The notes beneath the pieces are model-generated. The model was not told the origin of the DNA. It saw nothing but the letters and a program-made list of their open reading frames with translations, and searched no databases. Shown in pieces: positions 38,028 to 50,675 of a stretch of DNA of 64,000 bases. Position numbers and translations under genes: made by a program. How positions within the stretch are numbered: position 1 is the first letter of the stretch; each line of letters opens with the position of its first letter. The stretch is taken from NCBI RefSeq assembly GCF_002006995.1, contig NZ_MRUL01000003.1, forward strand, positions 186,001 to 250,000. The letters run 5' to 3'. The stretch is from Izhakiella australiensis (GTDB taxonomy: Bacteria > Pseudomonadota > Gammaproteobacteria > Enterobacterales > Enterobacteriaceae).

Positions 38028-38057
38028 CAACGAGGGTAATAACTAATGATGAAGCGC
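38028..38057 (+). promoter_or_regulatory. MicF pairing region at the ompF start
   Basis: ACGAGGGTAATAACTAATG, followed by ATGAAGCGC, is almost the same as the E. coli segment that pairs with MicF sRNA and contains the ribosome site GAGGG. Much of the leader upstream (AATGGAAAGATGCGTGCAGA, then CACCAAACTCTC) is also conserved. Confidence 0.75.
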
Positions 38058-39218
38058 AACATTCTTGCAGTGGTGATCCCAGCACTGTTAGCTGCTGGTG
38101 CGGCCAACGCAGCAGAAGTATATAACAAAGACGGCAACAAGCTGGATCTGTACGGCAAAGCAGTTGGTCTCCACTACTTCTCTAAAAATGATGGCAAAAA
38201 TGCTTACGCTGGCAACGGCGACCAGAGCTACGGCCGTCTGGGCTTCAAAGGTCAGACTCAGATTAACGACCAGCTGACCGGTTACGGCCAGTGGGAATAC
38301 CAGTTCAACTTCAACAATTCAGAAGGTTCTGACGCACAGGACGGCAACAAAACCCGTCTGGGCTTCGCCGGTCTGAAATTCGGTGACTTCGGTTCAATCG
38401 ACTACGGTCGTAACTACGGCGTTGTTTACGATGCGCTGGGCTGGACCGATATGCTGCCAGAGTTCGGTGGTGATACCGCTTACACCGATACCGGCGTAAC
38501 CGGCGGCCGTACTACCGGCGTCGTGACCTACCGTAACACCAACTTCTTCGGCCTGGTTAAAGGCTGGGATTTCGCACTGCAATATCAGGGCAAAAATGAC
38601 CGTACAGACGTACGTCGTGCTAACGGCGACGGCTGGGGTGCATCAACGTCTTATACCTCTGACATCGGTCTGGGTATCGTAGGTGCCTACGGTCAGAACA
38701 ACCGTACTGCCGCTCAGGCTGCCGGCGGTACGCTGACCACTAAAGATGCTCAGGGCAACACTATCAGCACCGGTACTGGTGATGTTGGTCGCGGTTCTAA
38801 AGCTGAGCGTTGGGCAACTGCGGTTAAATATGATGCCAACAACGTTTACCTGTCTGCAATGTACAGCGAAGGCCGTAACGCAGTTCCGATCGGCGTCCCT
38901 GGCGGCACCGACGCGTTTGGCGATACCCTGTCTACCTCTGGCTATGCGAAAAAATCTCAGACCATCGAGTTTGTTGCTCAGTACCAGTTTGACTTCGGCC
39001 TGCGTCCGTCAATCGGCTACGTTCAGACCAAAGGCAAAGACATCAACGGCGTTGGCGATGCTGACATCGTTAAATACTACGAAGTGGGCGCAACTTACTA
39101 CTTCAACAAAAACATGTCCACCTATGTTGACTACATCATCAACCAGATTGATAAAGACAACAAACTGGGTCTCGGATATGACGATACTGTAGCGGTAGGC
39201 CTGGTTTACCAGTTCTAA
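38046..39218 (+). CDS. ompF: General porin OmpF
   Basis: The precursor is 390 aa (362 in E. coli) with a signal peptide ending AANA at residue 22 and mature start [17 protein letters not shown]. It is a sixteen-stranded trimeric porin; the constriction loop L3 contains the typical [14 protein letters not shown] and the last residue is Phe. About 28 extra residues lie mainly in an external loop (about 222-255, with [20 protein letters not shown]). The genomic place between asnS and aspC and the OmpR/MicF signals identify it as OmpF, not OmpC. Confidence 0.96.
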   Translation: MMKRNILAVVIPALLAAGAANAAEVYNKDGNKLDLYGKAVGLHYFSKNDGKNAYAGNGDQSYGRLGFKGQTQINDQLTGYGQWEYQFNFNNSEGSDAQDGNKTRLGFAGLKFGDFGSIDYGRNYGVVYDALGWTDMLPEFGGDTAYTDTGVTGGRTTGVVTYRNTNFFGLVKGWDFALQYQGKNDRTDVRRANGDGWGASTSYTSDIGLGIVGAYGQNNRTAAQAAGGTLTTKDAQGNTISTGTGDVGRGSKAERWATAVKYDANNVYLSAMYSEGRNAVPIGVPGGTDAFGDTLSTSGYAKKSQTIEFVAQYQFDFGLRPSIGYVQTKGKDINGVGDADIVKYYEVGATYYFNKNMSTYVDYIINQIDKDNKLGLGYDDTVAVGLVYQF

Positions 39219-39251
39219 TCCGACTCCCCTGCTGACGCGTTTAACAGCAGA

Positions 39252-39281
39252 AAAAAACGGGGCCTTTTGGCCCCGTTTTTT
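39252..39281 (+). terminator. ompF terminator
   Basis: The stem CGGGGCC/GGCCCCG with loop TTTT is extended by A/T pairs and followed by a T-run. Confidence 0.93.
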
Positions 39282-39412
39282 ATTGGCTAAACATGAAATT
39301 ATATTTGCATCAATCCGCCCCGCAGTTTTTCATCTAAACGGTTGGAATTTATATTCTCTGGCGTTAACCTGAGGTTGCTTCTGGAATTGAACTTCGCTAC
39401 GGATAAACACTC

Positions 39413-40603
39413 ATGTTTGAAAACATTGCTGCCGCACCCGCCGACCCGATCCTTGGTCTTGCCGATCTTTTCCGCGCCGACGAGCGCCCGAATAAAATTA
39501 ATCTTGGTATTGGCGTTTATAAAGATGAAACTGGCCTGACGCCGGTTCTCACCAGCGTAAAAAAAGCCGAACAGTACCTGCTGGAAAATGAAACCAGCAA
39601 AAATTACCTCAGCATTGACGGTCTGCCTGAATTTGCCCGCTGCACGCAGGCGCTGCTGTTTGGCGCTGACAATCAAATCATCAGCGCAAAACGCGCGCGC
39701 ACCGCGCAGACGCCGGGCGGAACCGGCGCGCTACGCGTTGCGGCTGACTTCCTCGCGGCGCAAACCGGCGTGAAGCGCGTCTGGGTCAGCAACCCCAGCT
39801 GGCCTAACCATAAAAACGTGTTTGAATCTGCCGGCCTGCAGGTTTGTGAATACCAGTATTATGACGCCGATAATCACCGTCTTGATTTCGCCGGTATGCT
39901 GAGCAGCCTGCAGCAGGCGCAAGCGGGCGACGTGGTTTTATTCCACGGATGTTGTCACAACCCGACCGGCATCGACCCGACGGTTGAGCAGTGGGCGCAG
40001 CTGGCAGAGCTGTCGAAGTCTAAAGGTTGGCTGCCGCTGTTCGACTTTGCCTACCAGGGTTTTGCCAACGGTCTGGAAGAAGACGCTGCAGGCCTGCGCC
40101 TGTTTGCCGAACGCCACGCTGAACTGCTGGTAGCCAGCTCCTATTCAAAGAACTTTGGTTTGTATAATGAGCGCGTTGGCGCCATGACGCTGGTAGCTAA
40201 AGACGCCGCGACGGCTGACACCGCCTTCAGCCAGGTTAAATATACCATTCGCGCCAACTACTCCAACCCCCCTGCCCACGGCGCGGCGGTGGTAGCGACG
40301 ATTCTCAGCAATCAGGCGCTGCGCAGTATCTGGGAACAAGAGCTGACAGATATGCGCCAACGTATTCAGCGTATGCGCCAGCTGTTCGTCAATACGCTAC
40401 AGGAGAAAGGGGCTGGCCGGGATTTCAGCTTTATTATTCAACAAAACGGCATGTTTTCATTCAGTGGGCTGACAAAAGATCAGGTCATCCGCCTGCGTGA
40501 AGAATTTGCTGTTTACGCGGTCAATTCAGGGCGCGTTAACGTAGCGGGTATGACCCCGGATAATATGGCGCCGCTGTGTGAAGCAATCGTCGCCGTACTC
40601 TGA
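39413..40603 (+). CDS. aspC: Aspartate aminotransferase
   Basis: The product is 396 aa, as in E. coli. It is a PLP-dependent class I transaminase moving the amino group between aspartate and 2-oxoglutarate. The cofactor Lys is in [16 protein letters not shown] (near residue 246). The substrate-binding Arg is in [12 protein letters not shown], and the family patches [15 protein letters not shown] and [14 protein letters not shown] are intact. Start and stop agree with E. coli. It converges on gloC. Confidence 0.98.
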   Translation: MFENIAAAPADPILGLADLFRADERPNKINLGIGVYKDETGLTPVLTSVKKAEQYLLENETSKNYLSIDGLPEFARCTQALLFGADNQIISAKRARTAQTPGGTGALRVAADFLAAQTGVKRVWVSNPSWPNHKNVFESAGLQVCEYQYYDADNHRLDFAGMLSSLQQAQAGDVVLFHGCCHNPTGIDPTVEQWAQLAELSKSKGWLPLFDFAYQGFANGLEEDAAGLRLFAERHAELLVASSYSKNFGLYNERVGAMTLVAKDAATADTAFSQVKYTIRANYSNPPAHGAAVVATILSNQALRSIWEQELTDMRQRIQRMRQLFVNTLQEKGAGRDFSFIIQQNGMFSFSGLTKDQVIRLREEFAVYAVNSGRVNVAGMTPDNMAPLCEAIVAVL

Positions 40604-40628
40604 GGCACCACGATAGCACCCAATGGTG

Positions 40629-40652
40629 AAAGGCAACGCAGGTTGCCTTTTT
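40629..40652. terminator. Terminator between aspC and gloC
   Basis: The 9-bp stem AAAGGCAAC/GTTGCCTTT with loop GCAG is followed by TTTTTATT on the plus strand. It stands ten bases from the gloC stop. Confidence 0.88.
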
Positions 40653-40662
40653 TATTGGCTAT

Positions 40663-41292
40663 TTATTGCAGGAAAGGGTTGCTGATACGCTCATGACCAA
40701 GGGTTGAGTCCGGCCCGTGTCCAGGCAGGAAAACCACGTCATCGCCAAGCGGTAGCAGTTTGGTCATAATCGCGTTGATCAGATCGCCATGGCTACCCTG
40801 TGGAAAGTCAGTTCGGCCCACGCCGCCGCGAAAAATAACGTCGCCGGAAATTAACAGCCGCTGCTGGCGATTAAAAAAGACAATATGGCCGGGCGTATGA
40901 CCAGGGCAATGCAGTACTTCCAGCGTGCTCTCGCCAATCGTCACCTTATCGCCCTCTGCCAGCCAGCGGTCAGGCGTAAGCGCAGCGCAGTGCGCCAGAC
41001 CAAACATCTGGCTCTGGGTCGGCAATGCCTGCAGCCAGAAGCTATCACTGATATCCGGACCGATAACCGGAACCGAATAACGGGCAGCAAGCACGGCGGC
41101 CGCGCCAACGTGATCGAGATGCCCATGGGTCAGCAAAATTTGTTTTACTACTACGCCCTGCTCGCTAACCACAGCCTGAATGGCCTCTGCGTCACCACCG
41201 GGATCAACAATAGCCGCTTCTTTGGTATGTGAACACCAAAGCAAGGTGCAGTTCTGGGCGAAAGCCGTGACGGGGATAATCCGATACTCCAT
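40663..41292 (-). CDS. gloC: Type II glyoxalase GloC (YcbL), metallo-beta-lactamase fold
   Basis: The product is 209 aa (215 in E. coli; the C-terminal six residues are absent). GloC hydrolyses S-D-lactoylglutathione to lactate and glutathione, completing methylglyoxal detoxification. This complements MgsA elsewhere in the window. The metal motif THGHLDH is at residues 55-61, with further ligands in HCPGHTPGH and LISGDVIF, and [10 protein letters not shown] near the end. Confidence 0.96.
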   Translation of the reverse strand: MEYRIIPVTAFAQNCTLLWCSHTKEAAIVDPGGDAEAIQAVVSEQGVVVKQILLTHGHLDHVGAAAVLAARYSVPVIGPDISDSFWLQALPTQSQMFGLAHCAALTPDRWLAEGDKVTIGESTLEVLHCPGHTPGHIVFFNRQQRLLISGDVIFRGGVGRTDFPQGSHGDLINAIMTKLLPLGDDVVFLPGHGPDSTLGHERISNPFLQ

Positions 41293-41483
41293 AACACTCC
41301 CGGAATGAATAATGGCCTGTCATCGCAGCTGATAGCAAAGCCGCAGGCGATAACGCAACAGGCCGTTGTAGCGCCTGGTACTATCCTAACATCGTCAGCG
41401 CCGGAGCACAGAGGGAAAATTCGCAGCAGGTTGATTGAAAAGGAAAAGTAAAGCGGCCCCCGGAACGACGACCGCATCAGTCA

Positions 41484-42035
41484 TTATGCCCAGTGCCGCA
41501 CCGGTCCTGTATCAATATGGACAAAGTTGCTGCGCGGGTAGTAGCCGACGCCCCCCATCTTTAACGACATTGCCGCCTTGCGAACGTGGCTTAACGAAAT
41601 ACCTTCGATATGAAAATCCATCGCCTGGCCTTTGGTGTGATAGCTATGCTTAGCCACGCCTTCGCCGCTGCCACGCAGCATATTATTCGTTGCCAGCGTG
41701 CGATAGCCGGAAATCAGCTGCACGGGCTTACGGGTGTTGAGCATTACCTGCAGGCGGTACAGATGGTCAAAAAGAGAGGGATCGATTGATTTTATCTTTC
41801 CGGCCCGGTAGTCGCGGAAAAAATGGTTTAGCCGACTCAACTCATCTTTATTGTAGCTTTTACCGTTGAAAAACTCTGTTTTCAGCGTCTCGCCAGTATG
41901 AAGATTATTTAATGTAAGAATACGGGGACGAGCGGTAGAAAGTGAAGCGAAAGCCTGGCCCGGAAGCAATGAGCAGCCCAGGACAGCGCCCCCCATCACC
42001 AACAGTTTACGACGGTGCGGATCGAAATTAGCCAT
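41484..42035 (-). CDS. mepK: Murein DD-endopeptidase MepK (YcbK)
   Basis: The product is 183 aa (182 in E. coli). The N-terminus has twin arginines (HRRKLLVMGG) and a hydrophobic stretch to AFA, a Tat-type signal. The mature part is a Peptidase_M15-like (DUF882) domain, with zinc ligands His133 and Asp140 in SYHTKGQAMDFHIEG and a further His in SNFVHIDTG. MepK cuts DD- and LD-crosslinks so that new glycan can be inserted. It lies directly downstream of ldtD, a crosslinking enzyme of the same polymer, after a gap of about 190 bp. Confidence 0.96.
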   Translation of the reverse strand: MANFDPHRRKLLVMGGAVLGCSLLPGQAFASLSTARPRILTLNNLHTGETLKTEFFNGKSYNKDELSRLNHFFRDYRAGKIKSIDPSLFDHLYRLQVMLNTRKPVQLISGYRTLATNNMLRGSGEGVAKHSYHTKGQAMDFHIEGISLSHVRKAAMSLKMGGVGYYPRSNFVHIDTGPVRHWA

Positions 42036-42223
42036 GGATCATAATTACTCGACAAAAGGTATAAAAGAGTGCCTAACAAGGCAACAGCACGCACCTTACC
42101 TGTCTAAAAATTCGCCGTCAACCCAGTAAAACGTGACCCGCGCCACCGTTTATACAATCGGGTAAGGCGCGGGTCGTAAACATTTCTTATGCATTATGCG
42201 TTAATAAATTGATTACTGAAGGG

Positions 42224-44023
42224 TTACATCAGCAATTTCTCCGCCCGCTGCAGCACCTGCACCCCTGAACGCACGGTAAGGTCATAATTGTAAATATCTG
42301 TACGGAACTGCGGCTTGCCATCATCAGCGACCCAGGCCGTCAAATAATAAAGATTAACCGGTATACGGCGGCGCACCGGCACATAGCGGGTATCCCCCTC
42401 TTTCAGAGTGCTGGAAATGCGCGCGTCATTCCAGCCTGCATCCTGCAGCAGCAGGTTTGCCAGTTCGGAGGCCTTATTTACCCGCACGCAGCCAGAGCTG
42501 AGCGCGCGAATATCCTTCTGGAAAAGATTATGGTTCGGCGTGTCATGCAGATAAATAGCATCGGAGCTTGGCATATTGAACTTATAGCGCCCCAGCGAAT
42601 TCATCGCCCCCGGCGCCTGGCGAATGCGATAGGGAAAGGTCGCTGGCGATACCATGCTCCAGTCAATCATCGTCGGATCGATAATCTGCGCGTCGCTGCT
42701 CCAGCCGGAAAGCAGCTGATAATTGTGCTTCCAGAGATAGGCCGGATCGATTTTAACTTTTGGCACAATATCTTCACGCACCAGGGTGGTCGGTACGTTC
42801 CATGGCGGATTAAGTACTACGTTATTCAGCGCGCTGCGCATCAGTGGTGTTTTGCGATCCGGACGGCCAACAATGACCCGCGAGGCCAGAATCTGACTGC
42901 CGTTGTTGTAATAAATCAGCGAAAAGTTGGGGATGTTAACCATAATCCCATTGTGCATATCGTCCGGCAGCAAACGCAGACGCTGAATATTAAGCGCCAG
43001 CAACGCAGCGCGCATCTGCGGCGTAACGTTCAGCCATTCACGCGTACGTACGCCGATTGCGCCGTCACTTTCCAGCCCCTGCCAGCGCTGGAAACGTTTA
43101 ACCGCTTCCACTAAATCCTCAGAATAAACGTCTGAAGATATCGCTGAAGTCGCCGCAGGTTGCACTGAGCCGACCGGATGCGGCGACTGGCTTGCCAGCT
43201 CATCAACCGGCGCCGCTGACGGGCTTACCGCCACCGGTTGGCTCTCGCTAATCGGAACCGGCGCGGTAGGGACGGCATCATCGCTGGGTTTTGGCGGCGT
43301 GGTTTTTGCCGAAATCATGCCCGAACGCTGCAAAATATCACGCAGGGCCGGCACGTCATTACTCATCTGCCCCGGACGCAGCGTGACTTTATCATTCAGC
43401 TGCGGCCAGGGAACATTGTCGGCCAGCAGCGCTTTCAGCGCCTCATGCATTGGCTGATACTGTGGATGCTGAGGCACCAATGCCAGCACAAAGCGATCCA
43501 GGTTCCCCTGAGTCACTGCCTGCTGCCACTGGTTGATCACCGCAACCGGCGGCAGCTCCATTTTGTAAGGCACCGTACTGTAAAGCCACTGCTCTCCCTT
43601 TGCCGGCACCTCGCTGGTAAATTGCAGATAGCCCAGCATGGCATCAGACAACACAATATCTCGCGCCATGCCGGTAATATTCGGGTCGGTCAGCTGGCGC
43701 ACCCACTGGGTGAACTGGGGCTGAACGCCAGAAATCGCCACCTCGGCCAGCTGCTGCTGAAACTGCTGAACCGCCGCGCGATCCTGCCACATCGGCTGCA
43801 TATGGTGATTATGATACAGCCCTGCCAGAGCCGTAAGAAAATGTGGTTTGACGCCAGCAGGCAGGTCGGCCTGCAGCTGGCTAATCGCTGAAGCCGTGGT
43901 GCCAGAAACCCCTGAGGGCAGCGGCATTTGCACGGCATATGCCGGAACAAGCGATGTCAGGCTGAGGATCATGCAACTACCCGCAGCCACTTTTTTCAGT
44001 GAAAACTTCCGCGCCAGTGACAT
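42224..44023 (-). CDS. ldtD: L,D-transpeptidase LdtD (YcbB)
   Basis: The product is 599 aa (615 in E. coli). A signal peptide ends near PAYA (residue 30). A scaffold domain is followed by a Pro/Ser/Ala-rich linker (about 240-295), a peptidoglycan-binding domain ([21 protein letters not shown]) and the YkuD catalytic domain (about 350-540). The catalytic motif is HDTPNH then SSGCVRV, with nucleophile Cys512. LdtD makes 3-3 crosslinks and gives beta-lactam tolerance under envelope stress. The linker is very different from that of E. coli. Confidence 0.96.
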   Translation of the reverse strand: MSLARKFSLKKVAAGSCMILSLTSLVPAYAVQMPLPSGVSGTTASAISQLQADLPAGVKPHFLTALAGLYHNHHMQPMWQDRAAVQQFQQQLAEVAISGVQPQFTQWVRQLTDPNITGMARDIVLSDAMLGYLQFTSEVPAKGEQWLYSTVPYKMELPPVAVINQWQQAVTQGNLDRFVLALVPQHPQYQPMHEALKALLADNVPWPQLNDKVTLRPGQMSNDVPALRDILQRSGMISAKTTPPKPSDDAVPTAPVPISESQPVAVSPSAAPVDELASQSPHPVGSVQPAATSAISSDVYSEDLVEAVKRFQRWQGLESDGAIGVRTREWLNVTPQMRAALLALNIQRLRLLPDDMHNGIMVNIPNFSLIYYNNGSQILASRVIVGRPDRKTPLMRSALNNVVLNPPWNVPTTLVREDIVPKVKIDPAYLWKHNYQLLSGWSSDAQIIDPTMIDWSMVSPATFPYRIRQAPGAMNSLGRYKFNMPSSDAIYLHDTPNHNLFQKDIRALSSGCVRVNKASELANLLLQDAGWNDARISSTLKEGDTRYVPVRRRIPVNLYYLTAWVADDGKPQFRTDIYNYDLTVRSGVQVLQRAEKLLM

Positions 44024-44180
44024 TCCTTGCCCCCTGTTTAATGTAAAGCTTCCGGCAACGCATCCGTTCCGGATAGCCGTTAGTCTTTGTTATAAGTATA
44101 CAAACAGTAAACGGCAATTGCCTCCGCAGCAAATGCCGTTTGCAAAGCAATATCTTTTTCTGGACGACGTCCGGTTGCGC

Positions 44181-47100
44181 TTATTCGCCCTCAGCTTGAC
44201 GCGCACCTTCAGGCGCGCTATTTGCCGCGTTGTCCGGTTCCGCGGAAAAACCGCGCAGGCCGACAACGTGTACGTGTTCGCTATTATTAATCACCTTACG
44301 CACCAGCTTATAGGTCGTGCCTTTCTCCGGGCTGATATTTTCCGGTGCAGCAATAATCAGCTGCATATCCAGACGCGCGCACAGTTCAAACAGCGTATTG
44401 ATAGAGCGACCGTCAAGGCGGGCAGCTTCATCGAGGAACAGCAGGCGACACGGTAGAATATCTTTACCCCGCAGGCGTCGCGACTCTTCTTCCCAGCTCT
44501 GCACTACCATGACAAGGATCGACATCCCGGTGCCGATCGCCTCGCCGGTTGACAGGGCGCCGCTTTCCGCACGCAACCAGCCGTCTGAGCCGCGGTTGAC
44601 CTCAACTTCCATTTCCAGATAATTACGGTAATCCAGCAGCTCCTCGCCAATGGTCTGCGGCGTACGCTGGCCCATATCAATCTGCGGGTTCAGGCGCTGA
44701 TAGAGCTTCGCCAGCGCTTCTGAAAAGGTCAGCCGATGGCTGGTAAACAGATCCTGATGCTGCTCATGCTGCTCCGATAGCACGTCCAACAGCATGGCGT
44801 GACTTTCCCGCACGTTGACGTTCAGACGCACGCTATTAACCTGACCAAAGCTGACGCTTTGCAGTCCCTGGTTTAGCTGGCGAATGCGCGCCTGCTCGCG
44901 CTGAATAGTTTTACGAATAATATTTGCCACGCTGCGCGAGCTGATTGCCAGCATCTGCTCGCGAGCGGTCAGCTCTTCGGTCAGGCGATTGAGCTCGATC
45001 TCCATTTGTTCAATGGCTTCAACCGGATCGTCGGTGCGAATAATATCCTGACGGATACGCTCGCGCAGATGCTGGTAAACCGAGATAAAAAATTCGATTT
45101 TCCGCTCAGGGCGTTTGGGGTCCTCAGACAGGCGCAGCACATCGCGCAGGTGCTCATTGTCCGCTACCGCCAGACGCAGTGCCCCTAACGCCTTATCCGA
45201 CATTGAGCGCAGCTCGTCGCCGCTGAGATAAGCCAGCTCGCGCTTGTGTAAGCGACGCTCGACGCCGTTCTCTTTCACCAGACGCATCACCGCGCACCAG
45301 CCGGCCTTGGCGCTGACAACCTGCTCACGCGCTGCCAGATATTCACGCTCCACGCGTTTTACTTTCTTCTGCAAGGCGTCCATTTCCGCTTCGCAAAACG
45401 TCAGCTGTTTTTCCAGCTGGTTGCGGCGCGCACGGTTATTGCTCAAGGCGCTGTAGAGCTCATCACGGCGCATGCGGGCGCGCTCTTCGGCGCTGGCATC
45501 GGCATGCACGCCGATATCACGCATCTCCTGCTGCAGCTCTTTCAGCATATCCTGCTTGGCATCCCACGAACTTTTCAGCGACGCTAATAGCTGTGAATAT
45601 TGCGCCAGCTGCTGCTGCTGCTGACGCAACACGTCGCGGGCGCTGGCCCGGTCGCTTTCAGCCTGTTCCAGACGACGGCGCAGCTGCTCGTTCAGATCGT
45701 TATTGCCGTCCGACATCGCGGCGGCATCCTGATAGCTGAAGTGTGAACGGCGCTGAACGACTTCTGTAAGCGCAAAAGCTTGCTGACGCGCTTCGCGCTG
45801 CACCTCCAGTGCCTGCTGATAATCCTGCTGCAGCTGATCGTGCTGCTGCGGATCGTTTTGCAACACAGCAACTATCGGCTCCAGCTTCGTCAGGCTGGCG
45901 CCGTGCTGCTGGATATAGCGCGCGGCTTCCTGCGCCTCATCCAGCCGTTCAAGAATCTCGTCGTAGCGATCCTGCAAGGTTTCATCCCGCAGCAGGCCAA
46001 TACGCGGCAGAATGCGGTTCAGCCAGCCGATAGCATCTTTGGCCTGGTCGAACTGCTGACGCTGCTGCTGGTTTTCATTTTCATGCTGGCTGAGCGCGCG
46101 CTCCAGTTCGTTACGCCGGCCGTTAAGCTGGCGAATTTGCGCTTCCGGATCCGGCTCAAAGGCAACGCTAATGTGGCCGCCGATAAAGCGGCTGAAAGAC
46201 TGGTGCAAACGCTGCGTTTTCTGCACGTCAAAAGAGAGCGTGGCGAAACGCTCGTTAAGGGTATCGCGCTCGGCGCGCAGCAGTTCCAGCTGATTTTCCC
46301 GTGCGGCACGGCCAAACAGCGGTATTTTAGGAAAGCGCGAATAACGCCACTGACGTTCCGCAATTTTGACAACAACGGCGCCATCCAGCTCTTCAACGCT
46401 GAATACGCTGTCATCAAAAGATTGCGGATCCCCTTCGATCAGATAGAGATCTTCCGGGCAGTCTTCGAGGTTATCCAGCTGCTCGCGAATTAACGACAAA
46501 TCCGCTACGACGATAGCATGACGCGATGGGCCGTAGAGTGCGGAAAAGTAAGGTGCATCATCGATGGTGACATCGTCATAAATTTCCGACAGCAAAACGC
46601 CGCCGAAACGCTCCGCCAGTGCATTGAGCCGGCCATCTTCCGCGCCGCCAGGCTGGCTTAAACGTTCAATCTGCTGCTCAATATCGCGTCGGCGGCTGGC
46701 AACCTCATCGCGCTCAACGGTGAGCTCGCGCTCGCGCTCCAGCAGATGCTGCATAAACTCGGTCACCTGCTGGCTACGCGTCAGCGCCTGCCCACTCTGC
46801 TCGCTAAGCTGCGTCAGCAGCTCCTGAGCCGCCAGCCACTGCGGCGCCCGGCTACTTAACTGCTGTATCTGCGCCCGCAGCTGCTCCAGCTCCTGACGCA
46901 TTGACATACGGCGCTCGCCAGCCTCCGCCACGCTCTCGCCCAGCTGCCCGGTTAACGCTTCCAGCTCATGCTGCAGGTTTTCCAGCTCATCAATATCGTA
47001 TTGCTGCCCCTGACGCTTACAGAACTCATTAAACAGGCGCTCGGCATCCTGCTGCTCGCGCAGGCGCTGCTCCAGTTCGGACAGGCGCGCGCGCAGGCCG

Positions 47101-48647
47101 GTTAGCTGTTCGCTATGATGGCGCAGATTCGCCGCATCGCGCAGCAGCTCACGCCCGGTCTGCCAGGCATCGCTTCTGCTCACCGGGCCGGCAATTTTAC
47201 AGACCAGCTCAAAAGCCTGTTCAAACTGGCCGTGAGCGGCATCGGCAACGCTGAGTTTTTGTTCAAGCATCAGCAGCTTATTGGTCGCTTCGCGTTCGCG
47301 CTGCTGGAAATTATCATGCCAGTCAACGGCATTTTCTACAGTCAGGTCAGGTAGCTGGCACAGGGCGCGCGCGCGTTCCAGCGCCTGCAGCGCCTGCTGA
47401 TACTGAATAGCTCGCGTCTGCTGGACGTCCAGCGCCTGCTGGTAATCCGCCAGCTGACTTTTCAGCTCGTCGACTTCCAGCTCCGCCGCTTCGGCCTGCG
47501 TTTCGTTCTCTTCATGAATTTCACGCGCTTCGACGACCACCTCGTTCTGCTCTTCCAGACGCATGGCGAGCTCTTCGATATCCGACTCATAGCGGACGAT
47601 TTTTTCCTGCTGGCGTACCGCGGTCTGTACCAGGTTCAGATGGTCGCTGGCAGCCTGATATTCGCCTTCCAGATCGCCCTCAGAAGCCGCATGCTCTGCG
47701 AGCTCGCGCGCCATCTCAACGTGGCGGTACTGCTCATTGCCAAGCTGCCGGCGGGTTGCGGACAGATCCTGACGCAGCTGCAGGGCGCCATCGAGGTGCG
47801 AACGGCGTTCGTTAGCATGACGCATATAATCTGCCGCCACGTAGCTGGTGGCTTCGGAGATTAAATGCTTGAACAGATCGCGGTCCGACTGGGTTACGCG
47901 GATGGCCTCCAGCGTCATGCGGTTTTCACGCAGCGCGGCTTCCATGTCCTGGAACGCCTTGCGCACCCCGCCGTTTTCCGGCAGCAGATAATCGCGCAGC
48001 GAGCGGGTAATGGCGCTGGAAATACCGCCATACAGCGAGGCTTCGATCAGACGATAATATTTGCTGCGGTCAGCAGCGGAGCGCATGCGACGAGCCACGA
48101 CGCCGATATCAAACATCAGCGCATGGTAGTCGGTGATCGAATTGTACTGGCGGAACTGCACGCTTTCGCTGGTTTCAAACTTATCTTTCAGCTCGGTAAG
48201 CGGCAGCACCCGCGCCTGGCGGGCATTAACGGTTTCGGTCAGCAGCTCGGTCGGATGAATATTTGCCGGCAAGCCCTGGATGCTGAAAGGCTTAATATCG
48301 ACTTTACGATCGCGCCCGGCGACCTGCTGCAAACGGACCCCAACCAGTATCCGCTGCCCCTGCGAGTTCAGCACGTCAAGGGCCGCGTAACAAACCCCCG
48401 GACGCAGCTTACCGTGCAGTCCCTTATCGCGAGAGCCGGAAGTGGCCCCTGCTTCGGTGGTGTTACGGAAATGCAGCAGCGTCAGATCGGGAATAAGCGC
48501 AGTAATAAATGCCGCCATGGTGGTCGATTTACCCGCGCCGTTACCGCCGGAAAGCGTGGTGACCAGATCGTCCAGATCGAAGGTTCGGGCAAAGAAACCG
48601 TTCCAGTTGATCAGCGTCAGGGAGAGAAACTTACCGCGTTCAATCAT
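44181..48647 (-). CDS. mukB: Chromosome condensin subunit MukB
   Basis: The protein is 1488 aa (1486 in E. coli). The SMC-like ATPase head is split: Walker [12 protein letters not shown] is at residues about 34-44, and the signature [12 protein letters not shown] and Walker [14 protein letters not shown] lie near the C-terminus. Between them are two long coiled coils, rich in Gln/Glu/Leu/Arg, and a hinge (about 650-780) that dimerises and contacts topoisomerase IV. MukB with MukE and MukF extrudes DNA loops and keeps sister chromosomes apart. It overlaps mukE by 4 bp. Confidence 0.97.
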   Translation of the reverse strand: MIERGKFLSLTLINWNGFFARTFDLDDLVTTLSGGNGAGKSTTMAAFITALIPDLTLLHFRNTTEAGATSGSRDKGLHGKLRPGVCYAALDVLNSQGQRILVGVRLQQVAGRDRKVDIKPFSIQGLPANIHPTELLTETVNARQARVLPLTELKDKFETSESVQFRQYNSITDYHALMFDIGVVARRMRSAADRSKYYRLIEASLYGGISSAITRSLRDYLLPENGGVRKAFQDMEAALRENRMTLEAIRVTQSDRDLFKHLISEATSYVAADYMRHANERRSHLDGALQLRQDLSATRRQLGNEQYRHVEMARELAEHAASEGDLEGEYQAASDHLNLVQTAVRQQEKIVRYESDIEELAMRLEEQNEVVVEAREIHEENETQAEAAELEVDELKSQLADYQQALDVQQTRAIQYQQALQALERARALCQLPDLTVENAVDWHDNFQQREREATNKLLMLEQKLSVADAAHGQFEQAFELVCKIAGPVSRSDAWQTGRELLRDAANLRHHSEQLTGLRARLSELEQRLREQQDAERLFNEFCKRQGQQYDIDELENLQHELEALTGQLGESVAEAGERRMSMRQELEQLRAQIQQLSSRAPQWLAAQELLTQLSEQSGQALTRSQQVTEFMQHLLERERELTVERDEVASRRRDIEQQIERLSQPGGAEDGRLNALAERFGGVLLSEIYDDVTIDDAPYFSALYGPSRHAIVVADLSLIREQLDNLEDCPEDLYLIEGDPQSFDDSVFSVEELDGAVVVKIAERQWRYSRFPKIPLFGRAARENQLELLRAERDTLNERFATLSFDVQKTQRLHQSFSRFIGGHISVAFEPDPEAQIRQLNGRRNELERALSQHENENQQQRQQFDQAKDAIGWLNRILPRIGLLRDETLQDRYDEILERLDEAQEAARYIQQHGASLTKLEPIVAVLQNDPQQHDQLQQDYQQALEVQREARQQAFALTEVVQRRSHFSYQDAAAMSDGNNDLNEQLRRRLEQAESDRASARDVLRQQQQQLAQYSQLLASLKSSWDAKQDMLKELQQEMRDIGVHADASAEERARMRRDELYSALSNNRARRNQLEKQLTFCEAEMDALQKKVKRVEREYLAAREQVVSAKAGWCAVMRLVKENGVERRLHKRELAYLSGDELRSMSDKALGALRLAVADNEHLRDVLRLSEDPKRPERKIEFFISVYQHLRERIRQDIIRTDDPVEAIEQMEIELNRLTEELTAREQMLAISSRSVANIIRKTIQREQARIRQLNQGLQSVSFGQVNSVRLNVNVRESHAMLLDVLSEQHEQHQDLFTSHRLTFSEALAKLYQRLNPQIDMGQRTPQTIGEELLDYRNYLEMEVEVNRGSDGWLRAESGALSTGEAIGTGMSILVMVVQSWEEESRRLRGKDILPCRLLFLDEAARLDGRSINTLFELCARLDMQLIIAAPENISPEKGTTYKLVRKVINNSEHVHVVGLRGFSAEPDNAANSAPEGARQAEGE

Positions 48648-49372
48648 TCCTGTTCATCCTCCGCGTTATCCTGAGACGCCGCTATGGCATGTTCGTCTTC
48701 GTCATTCTCATCGTTCAACGCCAGGCCGCCTTCCAGCGACATCGCTTCGCCATCGCGGATCATCCGCAGCTGAGCTTCACGCGCATCGTCGCCGCTGCGC
48801 ACGTCAGCACCAAAACGAAACACCGACTCGGTGATGCGAAATTTACTGTTGTCATTGCCGGTAAACCACACCATACCGAGACGACGCAGGCGGTTAAGAG
48901 ATGCCCGCATTTTCTCCTGAAGCTTCTGACGGTCAAGATCGGAGCCGGTCGAACGCTGGTTTACCAGCTTCAGCAGCTTGCTTTCATCGGCGAGGCTCAG
49001 CAGCTCGTCATACAGTTCCTGCTGGGTGAAAATGCCTTCATTCGCCAGCCGCTCAGGGCTGAGATAGAGATAGCAAAGGATCTTACCTACCATCATGTCC
49101 AGTTCGGAAAGTACCGAACGCGGGATGAGCGTCGTCGAGCGCGGGCGCAAATAGAAAAAACCTTCCGGCGCGCGGATCAGCTCAACGTTATAGCGGGCGT
49201 AAAATTCTTCGAGGTATTCCTGATAATCCATCAGAAACGCATGGTTATCTAATTCTTCAATGCCGACGTGACGGCCGGAACGCAGCTGGCTGTCTAACGC
49301 CGGGAAAATCGGATTTGCCAGTGCCTGGGCCAGCTTAACTGGCATCACTTGTTCAATATTTATCGATGACAT
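48644..49372 (-). CDS. mukE: Condensin accessory subunit MukE (kite protein)
   Basis: The product is 242 aa (234 in E. coli). Residues 1-210 are almost identical to E. coli, from [20 protein letters not shown] to the winged-helix part [18 protein letters not shown]. The last 30 residues are acidic and variable (NDENDEDEH, then EDEQE). MukE binds MukF and modulates MukB ATPase and DNA binding. The start at 49372 lies inside mukF (20-bp overlap). An upstream in-frame start would add nine non-conserved residues. Confidence 0.96.
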   Translation of the reverse strand: MSSINIEQVMPVKLAQALANPIFPALDSQLRSGRHVGIEELDNHAFLMDYQEYLEEFYARYNVELIRAPEGFFYLRPRSTTLIPRSVLSELDMMVGKILCYLYLSPERLANEGIFTQQELYDELLSLADESKLLKLVNQRSTGSDLDRQKLQEKMRASLNRLRRLGMVWFTGNDNSKFRITESVFRFGADVRSGDDAREAQLRMIRDGEAMSLEGGLALNDENDEDEHAIAASQDNAEDEQE

Positions 49373-50675
49373 GCGCCTGCACCTTGGCTCCGTAATCATT
49401 AATGGCCTGCCACCTTGCGGGCAGACCGGAAAAATCGGCTTCGGCCACGCCTAAACGTACGGCCTGATCGACGACGATCCGCGCCACGTCAAAATGACGC
49501 GCCCGCGGATACTGCGCCAGATAGTCACGCATTACCGCGCCGAGGTTGAGCGGCTTCTGCTGCTGTTTGTACACCTGCAGCGCCTCTTCAATCATCGCCG
49601 TCAGCTGCTCGCGGATGGCGTTAAATTCTTCATATTCAAGTTCAGAAGGTAGCTCGCCCATCACCTCTTCATTGCGCAGCGTCAGCTCTTCGTCACGCAT
49701 ATCAAACAGGCGATCGGCGTTTGCATAGGTCAGCGCCCAGGGCGCATCAAAATAGCCTTGCAGAGACTGACGCAGCCGCTGAGCGAATACGCGATTTTTA
49801 TCCATATCGATTGCGGTACGGATAAACTTGTGTACGTGGCGGTCATAGCCAATCCACAAATCGATCGCCTGCTGCCCCCAGCTGATAATGCGGTCAAGCT
49901 TGCTTTGCAAATCGAAGATCAGGCGGTCGATAAACACCAGGTCCGGGCTGTGGGTTATCGCATCCTGAATGCGCAGCAGGTTTGCCTGCAGCTTATCGCC
50001 GGCCGCCTCCAGAGTATCCTGCAGTTCGCGCAGCGTTCCCGAGGTCTCAGACAGCAGATGCTCACAGCTGGAAATCGCCGCCTGCCAGTCCTGATTCAGC
50101 AGTTGGGCAATATCATCCTTCACCGACTGCTGCTGTTCATCCATCACCCGCTGCGAGAGATCGATGCTATCGAAGATTTCCGCCACGGAATATTTCAGCG
50201 GGGCAAAAACGTGCCGGTGCCAGTGGAATTCATCACCGTCTTCGTCGGCGGCATCGGCGGCGCGTTTTAGCTCGCCGGCAACGATTGACAGCTGCATGGA
50301 GAGGCGCAGCGTCGAGAATTCGCGCTGTCTGATGTAATAGTCGGTGATGCCAATTGCCAGCGGCGTCAGGCGATAGATGGCATTGCCTTCGTTAATTTCG
50401 CTGGTAAAGCGATTAAGCAAACGCTGACGCACCATATCGTTGATGGCGTTATTGGCCCGGGTGTTTATCGTCTCGGTGGTCTGATCGAAACCTTCGCTGA
50501 CGTGGCGAAAGGCATCCACCAGATCGCCCTCACCCATTTCGCTATCCAGCCGCTCACCGTTTAACGTCGCGATAGCCAGCAGAAAGGTCAGACGTTCGGT
50601 AGGCAAAGAGACGGAAAAATCATTCTTTCGCGCCCAGGCGACCAGCTCCGGTACGGTCTGGGAAAAATCACTCAT
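49353..50675 (-). CDS. mukF: Condensin kleisin MukF
   Basis: The product is 440 aa, as in E. coli. The N-terminal winged-helix dimerisation domain starts [21 protein letters not shown] long helical middle (about 120-320) binds MukB at the head-proximal coiled coil, and the C-terminal winged helix closes the ring on the MukB head. The start overlaps the cmoM stop (ATGA), and the four genes cmoM-mukF-mukE-mukB overlap throughout, which implies one tightly coupled operon. Confidence 0.97.
   Translation of the reverse strand: MSDFSQTVPELVAWARKNDFSVSLPTERLTFLLAIATLNGERLDSEMGEGDLVDAFRHVSEGFDQTTETINTRANNAINDMVRQRLLNRFTSEINEGNAIYRLTPLAIGITDYYIRQREFSTLRLSMQLSIVAGELKRAADAADEDGDEFHWHRHVFAPLKYSVAEIFDSIDLSQRVMDEQQQSVKDDIAQLLNQDWQAAISSCEHLLSETSGTLRELQDTLEAAGDKLQANLLRIQDAITHSPDLVFIDRLIFDLQSKLDRIISWGQQAIDLWIGYDRHVHKFIRTAIDMDKNRVFAQRLRQSLQGYFDAPWALTYANADRLFDMRDEELTLRNEEVMGELPSELEYEEFNAIREQLTAMIEEALQVYKQQQKPLNLGAVMRDYLAQYPRARHFDVARIVVDQAVRLGVAEADFSGLPARWQAINDYGAKVQAHVIDKY

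Noticed and set aside
44024-44180. CpxR site before ldtD
   Set aside because: Isolated GTAAA motifs occur at both ends of the gap, but they are not spaced as a CpxR box.
45780-46493. 237-codon frame antisense to mukB
   Set aside because: It is a shadow of the Gln/Glu/Leu-rich coiled coil; the composition is skewed accordingly.
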